From Flavobacteriaceae bacterium (GTDB taxonomy: Bacteria; Bacteroidota; Bacteroidia; Flavobacteriales; Flavobacteriaceae), in NCBI GenBank assembly GCA_002401385.1, contig NVSY01000015.1:64797-70692 (forward strand): a stretch of DNA of 5,896 bases, given 5' to 3'. Shown here one piece after another: positions 1 through 4,777 of the stretch. Within the stretch, counting starts at the first letter, position 1. Each line of letters begins with the position of its first letter. The notes beneath the pieces were generated by a model. It ran no database searches. It saw only the letters and a program-made list of their open reading frames with translations, and was not told where the DNA came from. Both the position numbers and the translations under genes were made by a program.

Positions 1-29
1 AGGCGGTAATCCAGCAGAAAAAAACTAGA

Positions 30-947
30 CTAAACAATTAAATCCTCCAAGGCTTTTTCTAATGTATCATACCGAAATTTAAAACCTATCCTTTCTAGTT
101 TTTCAGCGGAGACACGAGATCCATATAAAACCATCTCACTCATGCTGCCTAGGAGTAGCTTCAATAGAAATGAAGGGACATTGGGTAATAATACAACGTG
201 TTTATGTTGACTGATTAAGGCTTTAGTAAATTCATAATTAGTTTCATGTGTTGGCGCTACAGTATTATAAATACCAGTGAATTCCTTGTTTTCAATAGAG
301 TGAAGGTATGTTTGGCAAAGATCGTCTATATGAATCCATGGCATGTATTGCTTACCATTGCCAAGTGCAGATCCAAACTTAAATTTAAAAGTCTGGCGTA
401 GTTTTTCCAAAGCACCTCCCTTTTTAGATAGCACAATTCCGGTTCTTAAAATGGTGGTTGGGATGCTTGCTTCTTCAAATTTCAAAGAGGAATTTTCCCA
501 TAGTTTACAGGTGTTTCCTAAGAAATCGATATGGGCAGGATCTTTTTCTGTGAAAATTGTATCAGAAGTCACAGCTCCATAATATCCAATGCCAGAAGCT
601 GCAATAAATTTTAATGGTCTATGGTTTATTTGCTGTAATGTATTAAATAGGAGTAGAGCACTATCAACGCGACTGTCAACAATATTTTTTTTACGAGTAG
701 CTGTCCATCGTTTGTCTGCAATTCCAGCGCCTGCCAAATGAATGATATAGTCTACGTTTTTAAGTGCAGCTACGTCTATTTCTTTTTTTGTTATATTCCA
801 GTTGTAGTATTGGTAATTGTTGTGCTGGCCCTTGTTTTTAGAACGACTTAAAATTCGAATAATGTAGCCTTTATCAAATAGTAGTTTTGATAATTGCCTA
901 CCTATGAGTCCGGTACCACCTGTGATCAATACTGTTTTTTTATCCAT
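30..947 (-). CDS. TIGR01777-family epimerase-like protein (extended SDR, YfcH type)
   Basis: A complete 305-residue protein of the NAD(P)-binding extended short-chain dehydrogenase fold, of the family often named TIGR01777/YfcH and historically mislabelled a cell-division inhibitor. The Rossmann dinucleotide loop GGTGLIG lies at residues 10-16. HLAGAGIADKRWT (70-82) and ASGIGYYG (117-124) are family hallmarks, followed by GNGKQYMPWIHIDDL (196-210), the usual site before the C-terminal DUF1731-like segment (about 255-303). Length is normal for the family. The ATG start is secure because only nine residues precede the nucleotide-binding loop, as is usual. The substrate of this family is not established, so no reaction is assigned. 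The protein is presumably soluble, with no signal peptide. The 5' context is odd: a hairpin (952-987) ends four bases before the ATG, and a consensus promoter (1098-1127) lies upstream in the parD leader. The gene appears monocistronic within this window. Confidence 0.93.
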   Translation of the reverse strand: MDKKTVLITGGTGLIGRQLSKLLFDKGYIIRILSRSKNKGQHNNYQYYNWNITKKEIDVAALKNVDYIIHLAGAGIADKRWTATRKKNIVDSRVDSALLLFNTLQQINHRPLKFIAASGIGYYGAVTSDTIFTEKDPAHIDFLGNTCKLWENSSLKFEEASIPTTILRTGIVLSKKGGALEKLRQTFKFKFGSALGNGKQYMPWIHIDDLCQTYLHSIENKEFTGIYNTVAPTHETNYEFTKALISQHKHVVLLPNVPSFLLKLLLGSMSEMVLYGSRVSAEKLERIGFKFRYDTLEKALEDLIV

Positions 948-951
948 AATA

Positions 952-987
952 AACCAGCTTTCTTGTAAAAATACAAAATGGCTGGTT
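952..987 (-). other. Hairpin abutting the epimerase start; decayed copy of the gamma-gene terminator
   Basis: On the minus strand, AACCAGC (987-981) pairs with GCTGGTT (958-952). After a 2x2 mismatch, seven further pairs including one G-U close on a TTTT loop. The same outer arms form the intrinsic terminator at 1762-1796, but here only TTT then ATT follows instead of nine Ts, so termination should be weak. The stem ends four bases before the epimerase ATG (945-947), so in an mRNA coming from upstream it would fold right where the ribosome enters. It is the outer edge of the duplicated segment that flanks parDE. The pairing is seen directly; any effect on translation is inference. Confidence 0.6.
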
Positions 988-1013
988 ATAAATAAAAATT
1001 TGGGAAAGTATAC

Positions 1014-1062
1014 ACTTTACAATGGGGCAAAACAAAAGAGAAATGTTTGTTTTGTATAAAGT
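1014..1062. repeat. Nested inverted repeat inside the left direct repeat
   Basis: An outer arm ACTTTA (1014-1019) pairs with TAAAGT (1057-1062). An inner arm CAAAACAAA (1028-1036) pairs with TTTGTTTTG (1046-1054) around a nine-base loop, leaving an 8-by-2 internal loop between the two stems. The right repeat keeps the same outer arm (1823-1828 with 1866-1871) and eight of the nine inner pairs (1837-1844 with 1856-1863). In the right copy it would fold in the 3'UTR of the gamma-subunit mRNA. No function is assigned, and A/T-rich arms like these can arise by chance. Confidence 0.5.
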
Positions 1063-1071
1063 ATTTCGTGT

Positions 1072-1103
1072 TTATTCTTTTAGGTTAATAACTTCTTCAA
1101 ATT
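1072..1103 (-). pseudogene. Duplicated 3' tail of the oxidoreductase gamma gene
   Basis: On the minus strand, in the frame that matches the gamma gene's end, this reads KFEEVINLKE then TAA, against QFEEVFNLN then TAA at the true gene end. It is part of the left direct repeat. The stop is moved one codon downstream by a change at the position of the original stop. Upstream in this frame about nine more codons stay open (to about 1105-1131) and do not resemble the gamma subunit, so only the terminal codons were duplicated. It has no start codon and is not a gene. It is recorded because it shows that parDE separates two copies of one gene end. Confidence 0.6.
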
Positions 1104-1127
1104 TATAATTTATTGCACAATATTCAA
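1098..1127 (-). promoter_or_regulatory. Bacteroidota-type promoter directed at the epimerase gene
   Basis: On the minus strand TTG (1127-1125) is followed by exactly 19 bases and then TAAATTTG (1105-1098), a full match to the Bacteroidota primary sigma pattern TTG-N19-TAnnTTTG. Transcription would start near 1090 and give a leader of roughly 145 nt through the left repeat and the hairpin before the epimerase ATG. The -7 element spans the left edge of the duplicated segment; at the corresponding place in the right copy the sequence is altered and does not match. The first parD operator-like box (1111-1124) lies wholly in the spacer. The match is seen directly; activity is inferred. Confidence 0.55.
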
Positions 1128-1152
1128 GTAATCACTATATTGCATCAATATT
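1111..1152. promoter_or_regulatory. Two palindromic operator-like boxes upstream of parD
   Basis: TATTGCACAATATT (1111-1124) and TATTGCATCAATATT (1138-1152) are near-identical direct copies differing by one inserted T. Each is itself an inverted repeat, TATTG with CAATA, around a 2- or 3-base centre; the second extends to six pairs. Their centres are about 28 bp apart and they lie 18-59 bp upstream of the parD start. ParD-type ribbon-helix-helix antitoxins usually autorepress by binding repeated short palindromes in this position, so these are the natural operator candidates. The parD promoter itself is not clear: TAAAATTG (1155-1162) misses the -7 pattern by one base and would give an almost leaderless mRNA. 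A role for both boxes is inference. Confidence 0.55.
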
Positions 1153-1169
1153 AATAAAATTGGTTCAAA

Positions 1170-1421
1170 ATGGGAATAGTGAGGAAATCTATATCGTTTA
1201 CAGAGCAGCAAGACACTTACATTAGAAGTTTAATAGAAAAAGGTTTTTATACTAATGATAGTGAGTATGTTAGAGATATTGTTCGTAAAGATCAAGAGAG
1301 TAGGAGGAATATTATTGATTTACAAGATGCCTTGTTAGAGGGGTTGGAAAGTGGAGTTTCAAGTGAAACTATTGATAGTATTTGGGATGAAGAAATAAAA
1401 GCACATGACAGAAGAAAATAA
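1170..1421 (+). CDS. parD: ParD-family antitoxin (ribbon-helix-helix)
   Basis: This 83-residue protein is the antitoxin of a type II toxin-antitoxin pair. The N-terminal part, RKSISFTEQQDTYIRSLIEK (5-24), fits the DNA-contacting beta strand and first helix of a ribbon-helix-helix domain. YTNDSEYVRDIVRKD (27-41) is the strongly conserved ParD signature covering the second helix. The C-terminal part (about 48-83: DALLEGLESG, then SIWDEEIKAH) corresponds to the toxin-binding tail. The start MGIVRKS is the usual one for the family. Length is normal. It should neutralise ParE in the cytoplasm and repress its own operon, probably through the two palindromic boxes at 1111-1152. Its last 17 bases overlap the parE start, so the two are translated from one mRNA. 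The pair lies opposite to the flanking minus-strand genes and between two direct repeats, which suggests it was acquired. Confidence 0.93.
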   Translation: MGIVRKSISFTEQQDTYIRSLIEKGFYTNDSEYVRDIVRKDQESRRNIIDLQDALLEGLESGVSSETIDSIWDEEIKAHDRRK

Positions 1422-1716
1422 TTACCTTCTAAGTGTTCGTGCCTCAGAAGATATAAGGGGTATTGCTCGATTCTCGATAGAAAAGTTCGGAATACTTCAG
1501 GCTGATATTTACCGTAAAGGATTAACATCTTTTTTGAATAACCTAGGTAATACTCCAGAAATAGGAAGAGAATATATTGCAATTAAAAGGCATATGTTAT
1601 CAAGATTCAGATTTAAAGCGCATTCTATATTTTATCACTCAATTGATAAAAGGATATTTATAGTGCGTATTCTTGGAAATAAAATGAGTTTTATAAAACA
1701 TTTAGAGTCAAAATAG
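1405..1716 (+). CDS. parE: ParE-family toxin (RelE/ParE superfamily)
   Basis: This 103-residue protein is the toxin partner of the ParD upstream. Family features are LSVRASEDIRGIARFSIEKF (9-28), matching the first two helices; QADIYRKGLTSFLNNLGNTP (32-51); and the C-terminal sheet AHSIFYHSIDKRIFIVRIL (72-90) followed by MSFIKHL (94-100), where most ParE proteins have a similar ending. Characterised ParE toxins poison DNA gyrase rather than cutting mRNA, but members vary, so the target here is inferred. The ATG lies 17 bases inside parD in another frame, favouring translational coupling. The reading frame is intact, with no truncation. No strong plus-strand terminator follows: the hairpin at 1762-1796 lacks a U-tract on this strand, so transcripts may run antisense into the gamma-subunit gene. 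Confidence 0.9.
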   Translation: MTEENNYLLSVRASEDIRGIARFSIEKFGILQADIYRKGLTSFLNNLGNTPEIGREYIAIKRHMLSRFRFKAHSIFYHSIDKRIFIVRILGNKMSFIKHLESK

Positions 1717-1754
1717 CGGTCGGAAAACAAGTACTACAAACTGTGAGTAACAAT

Positions 1755-1796
1755 AAAAAAAAACCAGCCATTTTGAAAGTTTCAAAATAGCTGGTT
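1755..1796 (-). terminator. Intrinsic terminator of the 2-oxoacid oxidoreductase operon
   Basis: Read on the minus strand, a 17-base arm beginning AACCAGCT pairs with a 17-base arm ending GGCTGGTT through one G-U pair, with almost no loop (realistically 3-5 bases). A run of nine T follows (1763-1755), two of them within the stem. This is a strong rho-independent terminator about 90 bases after the gamma-subunit stop codon. On the plus strand the hairpin is followed by ATAAATAAAA, so it should be weak for parE. Its arms recur, degraded, at 952-987. Confidence 0.85.
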
Positions 1797-1912
1797 ATAA
1801 ATAAAAATTTGGGAAAGTATACACTTTACAATGGGGCAAAACAAAAGTGAAACAGTTGTTTTGTATAAAGTGTTACGTGTTTATTAGTTTAGGTTAAAAA
1901 CTTCTTCAAATT
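1790..1912. repeat. Direct repeat, right copy, covering the gamma-gene 3' end
   Basis: This is the partner of 981-1103, offset by 809 bases, with 58 identical bases at 1790-1847 and nine mismatches in 1848-1912. It contains the last nine codons and TAA stop of the oxidoreductase gamma gene (1884-1912), the 3'UTR with a nested inverted repeat (1823-1871) and the right arm of the terminator hairpin. Because this copy is joined to the intact gene and carries a full terminator, it is the likely functional one. The interval 1717-1883 otherwise holds no gene that I can see. Confidence 0.92.
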
Positions 1913-2453
1913 GTAAAGGTTTTACATGTGTCATACCTAAATCAATGGCTTCTTTGTTTAAAGGAATTAAGTGGTGGTAGCGCTCTGGTAAAGATTTTTT
2001 CAAACCTTCAATTACGTTGTCCAATTTAACAATCGGTTTTACTTTAAGGAATGCCCCTAAAATTACCATGTTAAAAATCTTTAAATTACCTTTTTCTGTT
2101 GCCAACCTGTTACCTTCAATTTGGTAAATATGGATATCCGTACGTTTTGGATGTTCTGTAATTCCATTTGGATCGTAAATTAATACGCCTCCTGGTTTTA
2201 CAGCTTCTTCAAACTTATCCATACTTTGTTGGTTTAAAATAATGGCGGTATCAAATACTTTTAGGTAAGGTGAACTAATGCGGTCGTCACTCAATATAAC
2301 GGTTACATTTGCGGTACCTCCACGCATCTCGGGTCCGTAAGAAGGCATCCAGCTTACTTCCTGATCTTGCATGATGCCAGAATAGGCTAATATTTTACCC
2401 ATGGAAAGTACTCCTTGACCTCCAAACCCTGCAATTATAATTTCTTCTGTCAT
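1884..2453 (-). CDS. 2-oxoacid:acceptor oxidoreductase, gamma subunit
   Basis: This 189-residue subunit is the pyruvate/ketoisovalerate oxidoreductase catalytic gamma domain of the ferredoxin-dependent 2-oxoacid oxidoreductases. The nucleotide-like loop AGFGGQGVLSMGKIL (8-22) and SYGPEMRGGTANVTV (38-52) are the diagnostic motifs. In this enzyme family the domain completes the multi-subunit complex that oxidatively decarboxylates a 2-oxoacid with CoA to acyl-CoA and passes electrons to ferredoxin. Length is typical for a stand-alone gamma subunit. It is the last gene of the operon, starting six bases after the beta stop, and is followed by an intrinsic terminator. Its final nine codons and stop lie in a direct repeat whose other copy is beyond parDE, so the present C-terminus (VFNLN) may have been exchanged during that event. 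The frame is intact. Confidence 0.93.
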   Translation of the reverse strand: MTEEIIIAGFGGQGVLSMGKILAYSGIMQDQEVSWMPSYGPEMRGGTANVTVILSDDRISSPYLKVFDTAIILNQQSMDKFEEAVKPGGVLIYDPNGITEHPKRTDIHIYQIEGNRLATEKGNLKIFNMVILGAFLKVKPIVKLDNVIEGLKKSLPERYHHLIPLNKEAIDLGMTHVKPLQFEEVFNLN

Positions 2454-2459
2454 CCTGTG

Positions 2460-3233
2460 TTATTTTAATTTACCATTCACTTTAATATCACCTAAAGGAT
2501 AGTAAGCAAACATGTTTTCTTCCATCCATATATTTGATTCTATTGGAGTCATTTTCCAACCAGAATTACAGTTCGATACTATTTCTACAAAAGAAATTCC
2601 TTTGTGTAAACGCGTATTTTCAAAAGCTTTTTTTAATGCTTTTTTAGCCTTACGAGCGTGTTTGTGTGTATGTACCGCTTGACGGGTTGCATAGTATACA
2701 CCTGGTAAATTAGCAACTAATTCTGTCATTTTTAAAGGGGCACCTGTCAACTCTTCTTGTCTTCCAAACGGAGAGGTAGAAGATTTCATCCCTTTTAAAG
2801 TAGTTGGTGCCATTTGTCCACCTGTCATCCCATAAATACCATTATTTATAAAAATGATAACAATGTTTTCTCCTCTGTTACAAGCATGAATGGTTTCGGC
2901 TGTTCCAATAGCGGCTAAATCACCATCACCTTGGTAGGTGAAAACATATTTTTCTGGCCATAATCTAGAAATGGCAGTGGCAACAGCAGGAGCTCTACCG
3001 TGAGCAGCCTGTGTCATATCTATGTTCATAAAGTCATACGCCAATACAGAACAACCTACAGGGGCTACTCCAATAGTGTCTTGGATAATTCCCATTTCGG
3101 CAATTACTTCCATGGCTAGATTATGAGCGGTTCCGTGTCCACATCCTGGGCAGTAGGACAAGCACGTATCCGTCATTGCTTCGGTCTTACAAAATACTTG
3201 ATTCTCTGGTTTTATGATGTCTAACAGTTCCAT
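2460..3233 (-). CDS. 2-oxoacid:acceptor oxidoreductase, beta subunit (TPP-binding)
   Basis: This 257-residue subunit carries the thiamine pyrophosphate site of the ferredoxin-dependent oxidoreductase. CPGCGHGT (28-35) is the conserved N-terminal motif. The TPP/Mg motif runs from GDGDLAAIGTAE (102-113) to FINNGIYGMTGGQMAPTT (128-145), the usual GDG-to-NN spacing. The alanine/histidine stretch AAHGRAPAVATAISR (76-90) also fits the family. It decarboxylates the 2-oxoacid and forms the hydroxyalkyl-TPP that is oxidised through iron-sulfur clusters. The start at MELLDIIKPEN is supported by the family's usual IKPEN-type opening. Choosing it places the first 47 bases inside the alpha gene in another frame, an unusually long overlap consistent with coupled translation. 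The substrate cannot be read from this subunit alone. Confidence 0.94.
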   Translation of the reverse strand: MELLDIIKPENQVFCKTEAMTDTCLSYCPGCGHGTAHNLAMEVIAEMGIIQDTIGVAPVGCSVLAYDFMNIDMTQAAHGRAPAVATAISRLWPEKYVFTYQGDGDLAAIGTAETIHACNRGENIVIIFINNGIYGMTGGQMAPTTLKGMKSSTSPFGRQEELTGAPLKMTELVANLPGVYYATRQAVHTHKHARKAKKALKKAFENTRLHKGISFVEIVSNCNSGWKMTPIESNIWMEENMFAYYPLGDIKVNGKLK

Positions 3234-4314
3234 TGTTTATGATTTTTTGTTCTAATGCTTCTAAAATTTCTTCTGGTGTGTGTATAATTCCTCCGGTACG
3301 ACCAAAGTGCTCTACGGGTACTTTGTGTGCCACGGATAAGCGTACATCTTCTACCATTTGTCCCATGCTTAATTCCACACTTAAAAACCCTTTAACTCGA
3401 TCGGCAAGATCAAATAATTGTTTTTTAGGGAAAGGGAATAAGGTGATAGGTCTCAATAAACCAACTTTTATTCCTTTGTCTCTTGCAAGTTCCATTGCTT
3501 TTAATGCGATACGTGCACTAGATCCATAAGCTACCATCACGTATTCTGCATCTTCACAGTTTACCATTTCGTAGCGTAAATCTTCGCGTTCCATTTGGTC
3601 GTATTTAGCATACAAACGGTGTACACGTTCTTCTAGTTTTTCGGATTGTAAATCCAAAGAAGTCACAATATTGCGTTCACGTTCAGGAGTTTTTCCAGTA
3701 CATGCCCAAGAGCCTTCATCTGCAATTAATTCTTCGTTAGTTCTTCGTGGTTTTTGTGGTCTCAATTCCACTTTTTCCATCATTTGACCGATCAATCCAT
3801 CAGATAAGATCAATACAGGAGCTCTGTATTTAAAGGCGATATCAAAGGCGTCTTCTACAAAATCGGACATTTCTTGTACAGATGCAGGTGCCAATACATA
3901 TAATTTATAATCTCCATGTCCACCACCTTTTACAGCTTGAAAATAATCCGCTTGTGAGGGTTGGATGGTTCCTAAACCTGGTCCTCCACGAGCAACGTTT
4001 ACAATTACCGAAGGAAGTTCTGCCCCCGCTAGATAAGATATACCTTCTAGCTTTAAAGACATTCCTGGGCTAGAAGATGAAGTCATTACTTTTTTTCCAG
4101 TGCTCGCTGCACCGTATACCATATTAATAGCAGCCAATTCGCTTTCTGCTTGTAGCACTATCATGCCAGTACGTTTTTCAGGTTGTTCGGCCATTAAATA
4201 CTCAATCACCTCAGATTGTGGGGTGATGGGATAACCGAAATAAGCATCTGCTCCTGCACGAATTGTTGCTTCGGCTAATGCTTCATTACCTTTCATTAAT
4301 TTTAATTCAGACAT
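3187..4314 (-). CDS. vorB: 2-oxoacid:acceptor oxidoreductase, alpha subunit (VorB-like)
   Basis: This 375-residue alpha subunit combines the pyrimidine-binding domain with the transketolase-like C-terminal domain. The opening KGNEALAEATIRAGADAYFG (8-27) and YPITPQSE (28-35) are conserved. TSSSSPGMSLKLEGISYLAG (78-97) and RGGPGLGTIQPSQADYF (109-125) are signatures, the latter typical of KorA/VorB proteins. A C-terminal domain starts near VMVAYGSSARIALKAMELA. I use vorB because the protein reads like those annotated as 3-methyl-2-oxobutanoate (2-ketoisovalerate) oxidoreductase subunit VorB; a 2-oxoglutarate (KorA) role is the main alternative. It lies 23 bases after the ferredoxin gene and its last 47 bases overlap the beta gene. 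No cysteine cluster is present, as expected, since the clusters are in the separate delta subunit. Confidence 0.9.
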   Translation of the reverse strand: MSELKLMKGNEALAEATIRAGADAYFGYPITPQSEVIEYLMAEQPEKRTGMIVLQAESELAAINMVYGAASTGKKVMTSSSSPGMSLKLEGISYLAGAELPSVIVNVARGGPGLGTIQPSQADYFQAVKGGGHGDYKLYVLAPASVQEMSDFVEDAFDIAFKYRAPVLILSDGLIGQMMEKVELRPQKPRRTNEELIADEGSWACTGKTPERERNIVTSLDLQSEKLEERVHRLYAKYDQMEREDLRYEMVNCEDAEYVMVAYGSSARIALKAMELARDKGIKVGLLRPITLFPFPKKQLFDLADRVKGFLSVELSMGQMVEDVRLSVAHKVPVEHFGRTGGIIHTPEEILEALEQKIINNGTVRHHKTRESSIL

Positions 4315-4337
4315 ATGTTTTAATTAAAAGGATAAAA

Positions 4338-4565
4338 TTAGGATACTTTTACGCGGTATACCGAAATGGCTCTATCTGGACAAACAATACCGCAGTTTGT
4401 ACATCCTGTACATGCTTCTGGATTTTCCATATAAGCATAGTGATAACCTTTTCTATTTACTTGTGGCGTCATTCTTATGACATCTTCAGGGCAAACAGGA
4501 ATGCAAACCTCACAGCCTTTGCATATTTCACTGTCTACAACTATTGCACCTTTAACTTTTGCCAT
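4338..4565 (-). CDS. 2-oxoacid:acceptor oxidoreductase, delta subunit (2x[4Fe-4S] ferredoxin)
   Basis: This 75-residue ferredoxin-like protein has two complete four-cysteine motifs: C15, C18, C21 and C25 followed by P26, and C52, C55, C58 and C62 followed by P63. Each motif supplies the ligands of a 4Fe-4S cluster, with its last Cys classically going to the other cluster. It is the first gene of the operon, and in four-subunit 2-oxoacid oxidoreductases this delta subunit relays electrons from the TPP site to external ferredoxin. Length and cysteine spacing are typical, and nothing is missing. The ATG is followed by AKVKGAIVVD, a normal opening. No purine-rich ribosome site is seen, which is usual in Bacteroidota. 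A candidate promoter lies 46 bases upstream at 4612-4619. A free-standing ferredoxin is possible, but the operon position argues for the subunit role. Confidence 0.93.
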   Translation of the reverse strand: MAKVKGAIVVDSEICKGCEVCIPVCPEDVIRMTPQVNRKGYHYAYMENPEACTGCTNCGIVCPDRAISVYRVKVS

Positions 4566-4611
4566 TATGATAAATTTAGGGGTAATTAATAGGGTTAAAT
4601 TTTGTTATTCT

Positions 4612-4619
4612 CAAAGATA
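4612..4619 (-). promoter_or_regulatory. Candidate -7 element for the oxidoreductase operon
   Basis: The minus strand reads TATCTTTG, an exact TAnnTTTG match, 46 bases upstream of the ferredoxin ATG. It is in the only long upstream region of the operon. No TTG is found at the usual distance of about 19 bases upstream, so the -33 element is weak or absent. The interval 4566-4777 (212 bases) otherwise holds only the E1 terminator; I see no gene or RNA motif there. Confidence 0.4.
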
Positions 4620-4719
4620 TAACCGTTAAGGTATAAAATTTATGATATTTATCAATCTAACTGATGATTGTAATGATTTGTCCTTACTTATGAACAGGTG
4701 ATACTTGACTAAAGCCCAT

Positions 4720-4747
4720 AAAAAAACCACCTTAAGGTGGTTTTTTA
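4720..4747 (-). terminator. Intrinsic terminator after the E1 gene
   Basis: The core CCACCTTAAGGTGG (4727-4740) is a perfect palindrome flanked by seven A on one side and six T on the other. On the minus strand the GGTGG arm is followed by a run of seven T. It lies about 30 bases after the E1 stop codon and separates that unit from the oxidoreductase operon. The A/T flanks make it symmetrical enough to work in both directions, but no plus-strand gene leads into it. Confidence 0.9.
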
Positions 4748-4777
4748 GTTTATTTAGAATGAGTTAAAAAAGGTATT

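Larger units (their letters stand above)
981..1103. repeat. Direct repeat, left copy, flanking parDE
   Basis: This stretch aligns without gaps to 1790-1912, offset by 809 bases. Bases 981-1038 are identical to 1790-1847. I count nine mismatches in the remaining 65 bases (1039, 1044, 1045, 1046, 1063, 1066, 1077, 1078, 1089), about 93% identity overall. Similarity continues more loosely to the left through the hairpin arm at 952. Similarity ends at about 1103, just before the parD operator-like boxes. On the minus strand the inner end resembles the last codons of the oxidoreductase gamma gene, although that gene lies on the other side of parDE. The interval 948-1169 (222 bases) holds only this repeat, the hairpin, a promoter and the operator boxes. 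Confidence 0.92.

Noticed and set aside
1..29. Sequence downstream of the epimerase stop
   Set aside because: It is too short to assign. It contains an A-run but no hairpin, and no gene end can be recognised.
1105..1131. Short open stretch continuing the duplicated gamma-gene tail upstream on the minus strand
   Set aside because: It has about nine codons before a stop, no start codon and no resemblance to the gamma subunit. It overlaps the promoter and operator box, so a remnant of another gene cannot be supported.
1292..1582. Minus-strand open frame of 96 codons across parD and parE
   Set aside because: It is antisense to two well-recognised genes and its translation shows no family resemblance. 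The other plus-strand frames opposite the epimerase, alpha subunit, ferredoxin and E1 genes were left out for the same reason.
952..1912. parDE plus repeats as a standard insertion sequence or integron cassette
   Set aside because: No transposase or integrase, no terminal inverted repeats at the repeat ends and no recognisable attC-type core were seen. The repeats are direct and include a gene's 3' end.
981..1912. CRISPR array or other clustered repeat
   Set aside because: There are only two copies, 809 bases apart with genes between, and no regularly spaced short repeats.
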